From Olsenella sp. (GTDB lineage Bacteria; Actinomycetota; Coriobacteriia; Coriobacteriales; Atopobiaceae), in contig JALCMG010000002.1 in assembly GCA_022648325.1 (NCBI GenBank), forward strand, positions 62,001 to 126,000: a stretch of DNA of 64,000 nt. The letters are read 5' to 3'. A program made the translations under genes and the position numbers. The notes under the pieces are model-generated. The model was not told the DNA's origin. It searched no databases and saw only the letters and a list, made by a program, of their open reading frames with translations. Of this stretch, positions 17,832-25,971 are shown piece after piece. Position 1 is the first letter of the stretch. The number at the start of each line of letters is the position of its first letter.

Positions 17832-18386
17832 CTACTCCGCGACCTCGCCGGTGTCTTCGCCAGCAGTGGGAGCCTCGTCGAGAGGTGCCTCGTCCGTCTC
17901 TTCCAGCGGGGCGTCTGCCTGCGACTTTTCCGACGCGTGGAGCGTCTGGCGAGCCTTCTCGTAGACGTCGACGCCAGCCTCCACGTCCTTTGCGATAGTG
18001 CCGAGCACGCCGTTGATGAAGCGCGGGGACTCGTCGGTGCCAAAGGCCTTGGCAAGCTCGACGGCCTCGTCGATGGCAACGGCAACCGTGACGTCGTCCT
18101 CCTCGAGCATCTCGTAGAGGGCGAGGCGCAGGATGTTGCGGTCGACGATAGGCATGCGAGAGAGGCTCCAGCTCTCGGAGCTGGAGCGAATCACCGCGTC
18201 GATGGCATAGCGGCGTGAGTCGACGCCGAGCGCGAGCTCCTCGCCATACGGGTCGAGCGGCCCGTCGGTGATGGCATAGTCTCCCGAGAGCACCTCCTCG
18301 ACCGTGCGGTGATTGATATCGGCCTGGAAGAGGAGCTGCAAGGCTTGGGCGCGTGCGAGTGTGCGCCCTCCAAAGCGACCGGACAC
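17832..18386 (-). CDS. nusB: Transcription antitermination factor NusB
   Basis: RNA-binding antitermination factor, mainly for rRNA operons. About 184 residues with LARAQALQLLFQADINH at the N-terminus and DRNILRLALYEML followed by VAIDEAVELAKAFGTDESP and FINGVLGTIAKDVEAG towards the end, all standard NusB patches. The GTG at 18386 is chosen because AAGGAG precedes it and it avoids overlap with the Asp23-family gene. It ends in a 40-residue acidic tail. Confidence 0.92.
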   Translation of the reverse strand: MSGRFGGRTLARAQALQLLFQADINHRTVEEVLSGDYAITDGPLDPYGEELALGVDSRRYAIDAVIRSSSESWSLSRMPIVDRNILRLALYEMLEEDDVTVAVAIDEAVELAKAFGTDESPRFINGVLGTIAKDVEAGVDVYEKARQTLHASEKSQADAPLEETDEAPLDEAPTAGEDTGEVAE

Positions 18387-18387
18387 G

Positions 18388-18750
18388 TTACTCCTTGGGG
18401 AAGACGAGGCTGTCAATGCAGACGTCAACGGCGGTCACGCCAACGCCAACCTGCTCGGTTATGGCGTCGGCGACCTCGCTGCGGACGTCCGCGGCAAGCT
18501 TGGTGAACGGATAGCCGTAGAAGACGGCGAGGTGCACGCAAATGCGCAGGCCGCCATCCTCGACGGACGACTCGACCGCAGACTCTGGTACGACCGAGTT
18601 GCTAGTGAATACGCTGATGAGACTCGAGGTGATGTCGTTGCCGCCCACGGAGGCAACACCCTCAACGCGCTTGGCAGCGAGCGAGACGACGGTGGAGATG
18701 ACTCGCTTAGAAATGCCGATGCCAGAAACGTAAAGCTCGCTTTCGGCCAT
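18388..18750 (-). CDS. Asp23/Gls24-family envelope stress protein
   Basis: About 120 residues of the Asp23/Gls24 (DUF322) family: GIGISKRVISTVVSLAAKRV at the start, EGVASVGGNDI, then VHLAVFYGYPFTKLAADVR and VGVGVTAVDVCIDSLVF. In Staphylococcus and streptococci such proteins belong to cell-envelope stress responses, but the precise function is not settled. The ATG at 18750 has AAGGAGGG. A place directly before nusB is common in Gram-positive genomes. No membrane anchor is visible in this protein. Confidence 0.9.
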   Translation of the reverse strand: MAESELYVSGIGISKRVISTVVSLAAKRVEGVASVGGNDITSSLISVFTSNSVVPESAVESSVEDGGLRICVHLAVFYGYPFTKLAADVRSEVADAITEQVGVGVTAVDVCIDSLVFPKE

Positions 18751-18829
18751 TGGTGGCCCTCCTTGTGCTCGGATCGTTGCCGTCAGGCGGCGGGATGCTT
18801 GAAATCCGCCGCAGACCCCAAACACTGCC

Positions 18830-18835
18830 AGTATA
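18830..18835 (-). promoter_or_regulatory. Candidate -10 for the Asp23-nusB-xseB-tlyA operon
   Basis: TATACT on the minus strand, 80 bp before the Asp23-family start, within GTCTATACT. A similar GTCTATA block precedes mraZ and efp. No clear -35 is visible. Confidence 0.4.
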
Positions 18836-18863
18836 GACGTTACCGGTCCTTAGGAAACAGACG

Positions 18864-18887
18864 CCCGCGCGGCTGTGGCCACGCGGG
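18864..18887 (-). terminator. Possible efp terminator
   Basis: CCCGCG and CGCGGG arms 45 bp after the efp stop, with a 12-base loop and only a short T stretch (GTCTGTTTCC) beyond. A weak candidate. Confidence 0.35.
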
Positions 18888-18932
18888 TACGTGTGCAAGA
18901 TAGGATGGCACCGGGAGCGCCTGCACTAGACC

Positions 18933-19496
18933 CTAGACGCGCGCGACAAACTTGCCGTCGCGGGTGTCAACCTTAATCTTCTCGCCCTGATTGAGGTACA
19001 TGGGGACCTGGATGGTTGCACCGGTCTCAATGACTGCGGGCTTAGTGCCGCCCTGGACGGTGTCACCCTTGAAGCCCGGGTCGGTCTGCGTGATCTCAAC
19101 CTCGATGAAGGTGGGTGGCTGCACCGCGTAGAGGACGTCATTGGCGTACTGGAGAAGGCAGACGTCGTTCTCCTTGAGGAACCTGTCGTTGTCACCGATG
19201 AGCGCCCTATCGACGGGAATCTGCTCGTAGGTCTCGGTGTCCATGAACCAGAAAGAGGTGCCGTCGTCGTAGAGGTACTGCATCTCACGGGTGCGCATGT
19301 CGACGCTCTCGAACTTGGCGGACTGCTGGAAGTTTTCCTCGTTCACGCGGCCGGTGCGGATGTCGCGGTACTTGGTGCGGACGTAGGTGTTGCCCTTGCC
19401 AGGCTTGACGTGCTGAGCCTCGAGAATGACGCAGTCCTTGCCCTTGATGTTGACGCCAAGGCCAGCCTTGAGGTCGGTTATGGAAAGTGTAGCCAC
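18933..19496 (-). CDS. efp: Elongation factor P
   Basis: Ribosome-binding factor that relieves stalling at polyproline stretches. 187 residues, standard length, starting (M)ATLSITDLKAGLGVNIKGKD. The loop HVKPGKGNTYVR carries the lysine at the position modified in some bacteria; the C-terminal half has the OB-fold patch VPMYLNQGEKIKVDTRDG. The GTG at 19496 has AGAAGGAG upstream. Confidence 0.96.
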   Translation of the reverse strand: MATLSITDLKAGLGVNIKGKDCVILEAQHVKPGKGNTYVRTKYRDIRTGRVNEENFQQSAKFESVDMRTREMQYLYDDGTSFWFMDTETYEQIPVDRALIGDNDRFLKENDVCLLQYANDVLYAVQPPTFIEVEITQTDPGFKGDTVQGGTKPAVIETGATIQVPMYLNQGEKIKVDTRDGKFVARV

Positions 19497-19516
19497 GAAA
19501 AGGTCTCCTTCTCCCT

Positions 19517-19558
19517 TGCCCGGGCACACCGGGCATTTTCGTACAGCACTCAAGTATA
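19517..19558 (-). promoter_or_regulatory. efp promoter -10 and leader stem-loop
   Basis: TATACT (19558-19553) is a good -10 on the minus strand. The leader then contains a perfect inverted repeat TGCCCGG-TGTGC-CCGGGCA (19535-19517) about 11 bases before the ribosome site. There is no T-run after it, so it is not an ordinary terminator. Confidence 0.5.
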
Positions 19559-19691
19559 GACACCTTGACACGGTGACGCGACCGGTTGGGGGCGTCTTCC
19601 AAAAACGTGCAAAGGGGGTACGGGCAGCCCGGCGTTCATCACTCGCCGGAGACAACATTTCGCAAAGCCAGGCGCGCCCGTCTCTCCCGCG

Positions 19692-20081
19692 CTAGTGCCC
19701 TAGGCGACCAACGGTGTTGTCCCAGAGGCCCTTGGCTCCAGCCCCCACCACCTGGAAGAAGGACGGCGAGCGCAACAGGCGCTCGGCGGGCACGTGCTCG
19801 CGGATGGCTCGCAGGCAGGCCTTGTTGTCGCCGGTCGAGAAGGTGAAGTGGCGGCCGTCCTTCACGAAGATCGCAAAGCGCGGGATCTTCTTGCCCGCAA
19901 TGACCGAGGCAGAGACGTAATCGACCTCGTTCCAGGGAATCTGGATGTAGTCCTCTACGTTCTTCTCGTTGTAGTACTCGAAGGCAACGTCGCCCAGCAT
20001 CACGTTGCCTCCTGAGGTAAGCCCGTCGAGGTTCGTCGCCCGGTCCGTGTAGTCGACCTTCGTGTTCTGAGACTGCGCCAT
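19692..20081 (-). CDS. DUF956-family protein of the mannose PTS operon
   Basis: 129 residues; DUF956 proteins (sometimes called ManO) are encoded with mannose-family PTS genes and are thought to regulate them, but the mechanism is not established. Recognisable patches are GLTSGGNVMLGDVAFEYYN, VEDYIQIPWNEVDYVSASV and RFAIFVKDGRHFTFSTGDN. The ATG at 20081 has AAGGGTG upstream. It lies 163 bp after manZ on the same strand and is the last gene of the operon. Confidence 0.85.
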   Translation of the reverse strand: MAQSQNTKVDYTDRATNLDGLTSGGNVMLGDVAFEYYNEKNVEDYIQIPWNEVDYVSASVIAGKKIPRFAIFVKDGRHFTFSTGDNKACLRAIREHVPAERLLRSPSFFQVVGAGAKGLWDNTVGRLGH

Positions 20082-20244
20082 GGAGTAGCACCCTTCTCGC
20101 TTTTGTGGAACCAGCGGCCGCGCGACGGGCTGCGCCGCAAAGGCCCCAAACCAAACGGAGCCGCACCCCACCAGCGTAGCAGGGTGCGGCCCACGGTGTG
20201 CGCCTTGTCGTTGGCGCGACGCCCGAAGCTTCGGGGACGAGGGC

Positions 20245-21177
20245 TTAGAGCAGCCCGATGAGGCGACCGACGATACCAACGCCGAAGAGGGCGAGGATGA
20301 TGACGATCGGCGAGACGTTCTTCTTCAGCAGCTTGCACACGAACAGCGTGAGGGCCACGGCGGCGAGGCCGGGGATCAGCGAGTCGAGGTTCTGCTGGAG
20401 GGTGGTGACCTTCATCTGATCGAGGCCGTTAGCACCGAGCGAAGCATACTGCGTGAGTGCGCTCTTGATGCCTGCGGCGTCCGGCGTGATGGTCGACCAG
20501 TCGATGTAGGCACCGGCCTGCTGCTGGATCGTGGAGACAACCGGCTTGAAGCTGATGGTGACCCAGCGCTCGACCAGGGCGCCGATGACGAACATACCAA
20601 GGATGGAGGCACCCTCGGTGATCTTGCCGAGCCTGCCGCCCGAAAGGTCCTTCGAGATGTCAGCACCGGCCTTGTAGCCAGCCTCCTGGGTGTACCAGAG
20701 GAAGGCGAGGCGGATGACGTTCCAGAGCACAAAGAACAGGATGGGGCCAAGCGGAGAACCGCCCAGTGCCAGGGAGGCACCAAGGGCACCCAGCAGCGGG
20801 CGCACCGTGTACCAGAAGACAGGGTCGCCGACGCCGGCGAGAGGACCCATCATACCGACCTTGACGCCCTGGATGGTGACGTCGTCGATGGGCTCGCCGT
20901 TGGCGCGGCCCTCCTCGAGGGCGAGGGTGACGCCGATGACGGGGGCGGAGACGTACGGGTGCGTGTTGTAGAACTCGAGGTGACGCTTCAGGGCCGCGAT
21001 CTGGTCATCCTTGTTGGGATAGAGCTTCTTGATCGCAGGAATCATGGAGTAGCACCAGCCGCCGTTCTGCATACGCTCGTAGTTCCACGAGCCCTGCAGG
21101 TACTGGTGACGGTTGCACACCGCAAGACGATCCTGCTTGGTAAGGTGGACGCCCTTGTCCTGAATCTTTTCTGCCAT
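20245..21177 (-). CDS. manZ: PTS mannose-family EIID component
   Basis: Membrane component IID of a mannose/fructose/sorbose-type PTS permease. 310 residues. A long cytoplasmic N-terminus has the family patch QGSWNYERMQNGGWCYSMIP, then TLALEEGRANGEPIDD and IQGVKVGMMGPLAGVGDPVFW, followed by several membrane segments ending near the C-terminus (PIVIILALFGVGIVGRL). It follows manY by 24 bp. Confidence 0.94.
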   Translation of the reverse strand: MAEKIQDKGVHLTKQDRLAVCNRHQYLQGSWNYERMQNGGWCYSMIPAIKKLYPNKDDQIAALKRHLEFYNTHPYVSAPVIGVTLALEEGRANGEPIDDVTIQGVKVGMMGPLAGVGDPVFWYTVRPLLGALGASLALGGSPLGPILFFVLWNVIRLAFLWYTQEAGYKAGADISKDLSGGRLGKITEGASILGMFVIGALVERWVTISFKPVVSTIQQQAGAYIDWSTITPDAAGIKSALTQYASLGANGLDQMKVTTLQQNLDSLIPGLAAVALTLFVCKLLKKNVSPIVIILALFGVGIVGRLIGLL

Positions 21178-21201
21178 TGCTAATCACACTCCCTTGCAAG
21201 C

Positions 21202-22017
21202 CTAGTAGTTGTCGATGACGTCGCCCAGCGGGTCGCCGGAGCCCACGGCACCGGAGCCGCCATTCTGCTTGGCGTACTCCTTGAGGCCAAGGTAGATGAA
21301 GGCCAGGGAGAGACCAATGACGCCAAGGGCGATGAGGGTGAGCTGGGAAAGGGCAGCGAGGACGAAGCCGAGCGCGAAGAAGGGCCAGACCTCCTTGGTA
21401 GCCATCATGTTGATGACCATGGCGTAGCCCACGCAGCAGACCATGCCGCCGCCAACGGCCATGCCGCCGGAGAGCCAAGCGGGCATAGCGTTGAGCGCCG
21501 CAGTCACGGCGTCGCCGGGGATGAAGCAGAGGGCAGCAGCCGGGATGGCAATACGAGCGCCCTGCATGCAGATGGCAGCGATCTGCCAACGCTCGATGCC
21601 GGCCATGTCGTCGTTCTCAGCGCACTTGTCCATGCCGTGGACCATAGCCGTTGCGATGGTACGGCAGACCATGGTGAGGAAGAGGCCTGCGACGGAGAGC
21701 GGCACGGCGACGGCGATGGAGGTGGTCATAGCCTCGTTGGGGTCGGAGCCGCCGTTGATGGCGATGACCATGAGGATGGCGGATGCAACGGAGGCGAGGG
21801 CGGCGTCAGGCGCGACGGCAGCGCCGATGTTTGCCCACCCAAGGGCGATCATCTGGAGCGAGCCGCCCAGGAAGATTCCCTCCGAAGGGTGACCGGTCAC
21901 GAGGCCGATGAGCGTGCATGCAACCAGAGGCTGGTGGAACTGCCACTCATCGAGGATGCCCTCCATGCCTGCCAGGAAGGCAACGATAATAACGAGCAGG
22001 ACTGATATTGGTGACAT
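21202..22017 (-). CDS. manY: PTS mannose-family EIIC component
   Basis: Sugar-conducting membrane component IIC of the mannose-family PTS. 271 residues, nearly all hydrophobic, with the signature GIFLGGSLQMIALGWANIG and VAPDAALASVASAI near residues 55-85. It is preceded by AGGAGGGG and lies 15 bp after manX. Together with EIID it forms the transport channel; substrates of the family include mannose, glucose and related hexoses, and the sequence does not tell which is used here. Confidence 0.94.
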   Translation of the reverse strand: MSPISVLLVIIVAFLAGMEGILDEWQFHQPLVACTLIGLVTGHPSEGIFLGGSLQMIALGWANIGAAVAPDAALASVASAILMVIAINGGSDPNEAMTTSIAVAVPLSVAGLFLTMVCRTIATAMVHGMDKCAENDDMAGIERWQIAAICMQGARIAIPAAALCFIPGDAVTAALNAMPAWLSGGMAVGGGMVCCVGYAMVINMMATKEVWPFFALGFVLAALSQLTLIALGVIGLSLAFIYLGLKEYAKQNGGSGAVGSGDPLGDVIDNY

Positions 22018-22032
22018 AACCCCTCCTTATCC

Positions 22033-23070
22033 CTACTTGTTGGCTGCCTGCGCGGCAAGCTCGTCCTCGGCCTTCTTGATGATGGCGTCGTAGGACTCCG
22101 CCTTGTCGGCCGGAACCTTGCGGATATCGAACTCGACGCCCCTGGACTTGATCTTCTCGAGGGTGTCGACGTCGTTCTGGTCCATGGCAAGCGCGTTGGT
22201 CACGACGACCTTGCCCACGGAGTGAGCCATGGAGCCAAGGTTGAGCTTCTTGATGGGCACGCCGCCCTCGATGGCGCGAAGGGCATCCTGCGGGGTCTCG
22301 AAGAGGAGCATGGCGTGCGTGTTGCCAAAGCGGGGGTCCTTCGCGATCTCGCAGATCTTCTTGATGGGAACCACGTGCACGTGGACTCCCGGAGGGGCCG
22401 CCTGGATGATCATTGTCTTGCGGAGCTGGTCCTCCGCGACGCCGTCGGAGCAGACGATGATGCGGTCTGGGTTAGACGCCTTGGTCCACGTGGTTGCCAC
22501 CTGACCGTGAAGCAGACGGGTGTCGACGCGTGCGAACACGATCTTGATGTGACCGTCGCCGATGACCGTCCCCTCCGGAATGGCACCAGTAGGCGCAGCA
22601 GCAGCAGCTGCCGCAGCGGCTGCGGGAGCAGCTGCCGCAGCAGCCGCAGGAGCCGCCTCCTTGGGCTCGAGCTCCTCGGGCTTGATGCGAATGCCGTTCT
22701 TTGCCTCGGTAAAGACATCCTTAGCGATGGCAGCAGCCGTGCCCTCACTCATGCGATCCCCATAGGCCTGGATGAGCATGGGCAGGTTAAGGCCCGTCAC
22801 CATGACCCAATCCTCATGGCCCTCGCTCGCAAGCAGGCCGTTGACCTGGTTGAATGGAGTTGCGCCCCAAAGATCGACAAAGAAGAGCACATGCTCCTGC
22901 TCGTCGAACGTTGCGACGGCTTCCTTCAGCTTCGTCTTGAGATCATTGGGGCCCATGTCAGGTGTCAGGGTTACAGCAGCGACATCCTTCTGCGGCCCGA
23001 AGATCATCTGGCCGGACTCCATGATTCCCTCGGCGAACTTGCCATGACTGGCTAAAACGATACTGACCAT
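22033..23070 (-). CDS. manX: PTS mannose-family EIIAB fusion component
   Basis: Cytoplasmic phosphotransfer protein of 345 residues. The EIIA domain (about 1-130) has its phosphorylated His9 in VLASHGKFAEGI; an unusually Ala-rich linker spans about 140-160; the EIIB domain starts near GHIKIVFARVDTRLLHGQVA with its phospho-His at about 188. It is first in the operon with an AGGAGGAAG ribosome site. Phosphate from HPr would pass from EIIA to EIIB and then to the sugar carried by manYZ. No PTS regulator gene lies nearby. Confidence 0.94.
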   Translation of the reverse strand: MVSIVLASHGKFAEGIMESGQMIFGPQKDVAAVTLTPDMGPNDLKTKLKEAVATFDEQEHVLFFVDLWGATPFNQVNGLLASEGHEDWVMVTGLNLPMLIQAYGDRMSEGTAAAIAKDVFTEAKNGIRIKPEELEPKEAAPAAAAAAAPAAAAAAAAAAPTGAIPEGTVIGDGHIKIVFARVDTRLLHGQVATTWTKASNPDRIIVCSDGVAEDQLRKTMIIQAAPPGVHVHVVPIKKICEIAKDPRFGNTHAMLLFETPQDALRAIEGGVPIKKLNLGSMAHSVGKVVVTNALAMDQNDVDTLEKIKSRGVEFDIRKVPADKAESYDAIIKKAEDELAAQAANK

Positions 23071-23185
23071 TCTTCCTCCTTACGCATATCCCGTGCCGCC
23101 AACAGATAACGCGTGTTAATTATGAAGAGGCTTACATATTTTCTTTCTTCTCCCATCTTTCACGCCTCATTCACACTAGCTACAC

Positions 23186-23191
23186 ATTATA
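23186..23191 (-). promoter_or_regulatory. Candidate -10 of the manXYZ operon
   Basis: TATAAT on the minus strand, about 115 bp before manX, in an AT-rich stretch unlike the neighbouring coding DNA. A -35 match is poor, suggesting an activator or other control. No catabolite-response element was recognised with confidence between 23071 and 23432. Confidence 0.45.
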
Positions 23192-23432
23192 AGGCACACA
23201 GAGCTTTCGGTTACGCGAAAAAACGACGTAAGAAAAAGCGGCCGAGCAAAGCAGCATTACTTGTTGCGTCAACTACCGGCATGAATACTAAGACCTGAGG
23301 GCAAAAGCTGTTCATACAAGTTGGTGAACGGTCGACAGACGGTAGTTTCCAGACGGAAAATAACGCGAATGCCGAGGTAAGAGCGCATGTCTCGCCTAAC
23401 GCCGTTCACGAAACGTCTGCCGAGAATGGGTG

Positions 23433-23530
23433 TCACCGGAGAGGCTAATTTGATGCAGAACGCGTCAAAAGCGCCCTTCCGGCGACAACGGGCGCTGCCA
23501 CCGGAGGGCGAGAAGTACGTTGGATGCTAC
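23433..23530. repeat. 53-bp palindromic repeat, one full unit plus a partial
   Basis: The full unit is 23433-23485 (TCACCGG ... CCGGCGA, one change from the TCGCCGG consensus end). The centre reads TTTGATGCAGAACGCGTCAAAA. A second, incomplete unit begins near 23498 with CACCGGAGGGCG. It lies just after the pepP stop on the minus strand, so it could form the 3' end of that transcript. Confidence 0.75.
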
Positions 23531-23555
23531 AGGTGCGCTTGCGTACGAGACTCCG

Positions 23556-24683
23556 CTAGCAGGGGATGCACACAAGACCGTGCGGCGACTGGGTGAAGAC
23601 CTCGTAGCCATTCTCGGTCACGATGCCAAAGTCCTCAACGCGCACGCCGAACTGCCCGGGCAGGTACGTGCCCGGCTCGACGGTAATCACAGAGCCCGCA
23701 GGGATGGGCTTGTCGTTTCTCATGTTGAACATTGGCTGCTCGTGAATCTCGAGACCAACGCCGTGGCCAAGCCCGTGCACGAAGCAGTACTCCGGGAAGT
23801 CCGCCTCGCAGATGACCTTGTGCGCAAGCTCGTGGATCTCGCGCCCAGTGACACCCGCGTGGATGGCCGCCTCGCAGGCCTCGTTTGCCGCACGCGTCGC
23901 CTCGTAGACCTTGCGCTGAAGGTCGCTGGGCTCCCCCACGCATACCGTGCGCGTCATGTCCGAGTGGTAGTCGTGATATCCGGCACCATAGTCCATCACG
24001 ATCATGTCGCCGCGCTGGATCACGCGCTCGCCCGGCTGAGCGTGCGGGTTCGCGCCGTTGGGGCCAGACGCGATGATCGAGTCGAAGGAGAGCGAGTCCG
24101 CCCCGTTGGAGAGCATCCATCCCTCCAGCTCGGCACGTACCTGCTGCTCGGTGAGGCCGGGCTTGATGTAGCCGCAGATGTGCTCGAAGGCCGCGTCGGT
24201 GATCGACTGCGCGTGGCGCATGAGCTCGACCTCCTCGGCGTCCTTCACAATACGCAGCGCGGCGATGTCGCCGTGCAGGCGCGGAGTGAGGGCGGCAACG
24301 GATGCCTTGGCGCACTCCTCCCCCAGGGCATCGAAGAACGCGAGGTCGCAGGTGTCCTCCACGGCCACGACGCGCGAGCGGGTCTCGCGGATGCGCTGGG
24401 CCGCCCACCAGGCGGGGCTCACGATGTCCATGTCGAGCTTCCAGGGGGTGTCCGCGCCAAGGCGGTTCTGGAAGGTGCCAAAGTAACGGGAGTCGGTGTG
24501 GAGCCACAGACCATCGGCGGTCACAAATGCGGTATGCGCAACCTCGTCGTCGAAGGTGCGCTCGGCGCCGGTGAGCCAGCGAAGGTCGGGGTTGTTGCGG
24601 AGAATCGCCGCGTCATAGCCCCTCTCGGCCATGAGCGCCCGGAGCCTCTCAACGCGAGCGGCGCAAGCTTGTGCATCTGCCAT
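23556..24683 (-). CDS. pepP: M24-family Xaa-Pro peptidase
   Basis: Cytoplasmic metallopeptidase of 375 residues, of the aminopeptidase P/prolidase type that releases residues before proline. A creatinase-like N-terminal domain (about 1-130) is followed by the pita-bread catalytic domain. The five metal ligands are in place: Asp residues in VMDYGAGYHDYHSDMTRT, His in HGLGHGVGLEIHE, Glu in TVEPGTY and Glu in VRVEDFG. The ATG at 24683 has AGAGAAGAGAG upstream. pepP and efp are neighbours in many Gram-positive genomes; here the PTS operon separates them. Confidence 0.92.
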   Translation of the reverse strand: MADAQACAARVERLRALMAERGYDAAILRNNPDLRWLTGAERTFDDEVAHTAFVTADGLWLHTDSRYFGTFQNRLGADTPWKLDMDIVSPAWWAAQRIRETRSRVVAVEDTCDLAFFDALGEECAKASVAALTPRLHGDIAALRIVKDAEEVELMRHAQSITDAAFEHICGYIKPGLTEQQVRAELEGWMLSNGADSLSFDSIIASGPNGANPHAQPGERVIQRGDMIVMDYGAGYHDYHSDMTRTVCVGEPSDLQRKVYEATRAANEACEAAIHAGVTGREIHELAHKVICEADFPEYCFVHGLGHGVGLEIHEQPMFNMRNDKPIPAGSVITVEPGTYLPGQFGVRVEDFGIVTENGYEVFTQSPHGLVCIPC

Positions 24684-24768
24684 GATTCTCTCTTCTCTCT
24701 CATACAAAACGGACAGTATCGACGGGTAGCCCACCACAAGGCGGTGGGCATCGTAGGCGAGAAACGCG

Positions 24769-25971
24769 TTAGCGCGAGGAGCACCAAGCCGTCGTGTGCT
24801 CGGCAAGCTGGTCATCCTTAACGGCAGCGAGGCGCACGCGCCCCAGAGCGCGCGGGAGCTCAAGCATGAACTTGTTGGAACGGCGGAAGCGCTCGGCTTT
24901 GAGGGCGGCCGCCATCCTAGTGGGGTCGACCGCGCACTCGACGTAGCCCAGCTCAAGACGGTCGAGCAGCTCGTCCTGTGTGAGCATGTCATCGATGGAG
25001 AGCCCGCCCTGTGCCACCGAGAGACGCGCCGAGAAGCGCATGGCCTCGGCAAGAAGCGTCGAGGAGGGCACATCCTCCCCCACCAACGGGCGCAGGGCAT
25101 GCACAAAGGTCGTGCCGTAGTCGATGGACTGGCGCACGGCAACCGAAGTGGACGAGACGATCTTGCCACGGCTCTTCATGCAGTCCACCATCTGGTCGCA
25201 GATGACGGCACGGTCGAGTGCAGCGATATCGTTGGCGCGGTCGAAGAGGCGGCCAAAGGTCTTGTCGGAGTCTGCCATGGCACTTGCCGCGAAGAGGGCG
25301 CGTGCAAGAAGCGCGGCCTCATCCGTACGCGTAGCGTCAACAACATCGAGGTCGCAGTAGACGTATCGGGCGCTGCCATCCTGCGTAACCATCCGGTCTT
25401 TTTTGCCGGGCAGGTCGAGCGCGAGCGGTGTGACCCCCGCCAGAAGCGCGGTCGCGGGGTCAAGCGGAACCTGGGCAAGCGTCAAGCCGCCGCACCATGA
25501 CTTGCAGGCAAACGACATCGTAGAGAGGGCGCGCACGCCGCCCACGGCGACGGCGATGTCGTCACCAGTCATGCCAATCTCTGCAATCCCCTCGAACACG
25601 GACTCGAGGGCCGCGATCGAAGAGGCCTCCGGTCCAGACGGGAGGTCGATCATGTGCACGAAGAAGCCAACGTCGGAGAGGTCACGGCGAATCGCCTCGA
25701 CCACGTCTGCCGGGGCTTCTGGAACGCTTGCGAGCGCTGCCGCACGGGGCTTGCCCACATAGGCGCGCAGGTCGTTGCCCATGGTGCCAATGAGGTCATC
25801 GCCCACTCGCGCATCGAGCGAGTTCCCGCGGAGGTTCACCCACTGGCGCTTCGCACGAATGCGCACGGGAACATCGGCAGCGGCCTCGGGCTTGGGCTCT
25901 GCCGTTGTAGCCTCGGCCGCTGCGTCCTTCTCGACCTCAATCTGCTGGTCGTCCTGGCTGTTCTCGCTCAC
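24769..25971 (-). CDS. Degenerate 3-dehydroquinate-synthase-like protein
   Basis: 400 residues. After an acidic, Ala-rich N-terminus of about 35 residues the protein follows the AroB fold. Its order of elements matches: VAVGGVRALSTMSFACKSW for the cofactor strand, LAQVPLDPATALLAGVTPLA, DLPGKKDRMV, and IDYGTTFVHALRPL for the usual GHTFGHAIE. But the GGG cofactor motif, the GGKTG loop and two of the expected zinc histidines (GHTFGH reads GTTFVH; the later HGEAV reads TLLAEAM) are missing. It overlaps aroK by 4 bp (ATGA). It may be an inactive or changed enzyme; an active AroB must be looked for elsewhere. Identity as an AroB relative is good, function unknown. Confidence 0.7.
   Translation of the reverse strand: MSENSQDDQQIEVEKDAAAEATTAEPKPEAAADVPVRIRAKRQWVNLRGNSLDARVGDDLIGTMGNDLRAYVGKPRAAALASVPEAPADVVEAIRRDLSDVGFFVHMIDLPSGPEASSIAALESVFEGIAEIGMTGDDIAVAVGGVRALSTMSFACKSWCGGLTLAQVPLDPATALLAGVTPLALDLPGKKDRMVTQDGSARYVYCDLDVVDATRTDEAALLARALFAASAMADSDKTFGRLFDRANDIAALDRAVICDQMVDCMKSRGKIVSSTSVAVRQSIDYGTTFVHALRPLVGEDVPSSTLLAEAMRFSARLSVAQGGLSIDDMLTQDELLDRLELGYVECAVDPTRMAAALKAERFRRSNKFMLELPRALGRVRLAAVKDDQLAEHTTAWCSSR

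Noticed and set aside
23071-23432. Sigma-54 promoter for the mannose PTS operon
   Set aside because: Some such operons use sigma-54, but no GG/GC element pair with the right spacing was found and no LevR-type activator gene is close.
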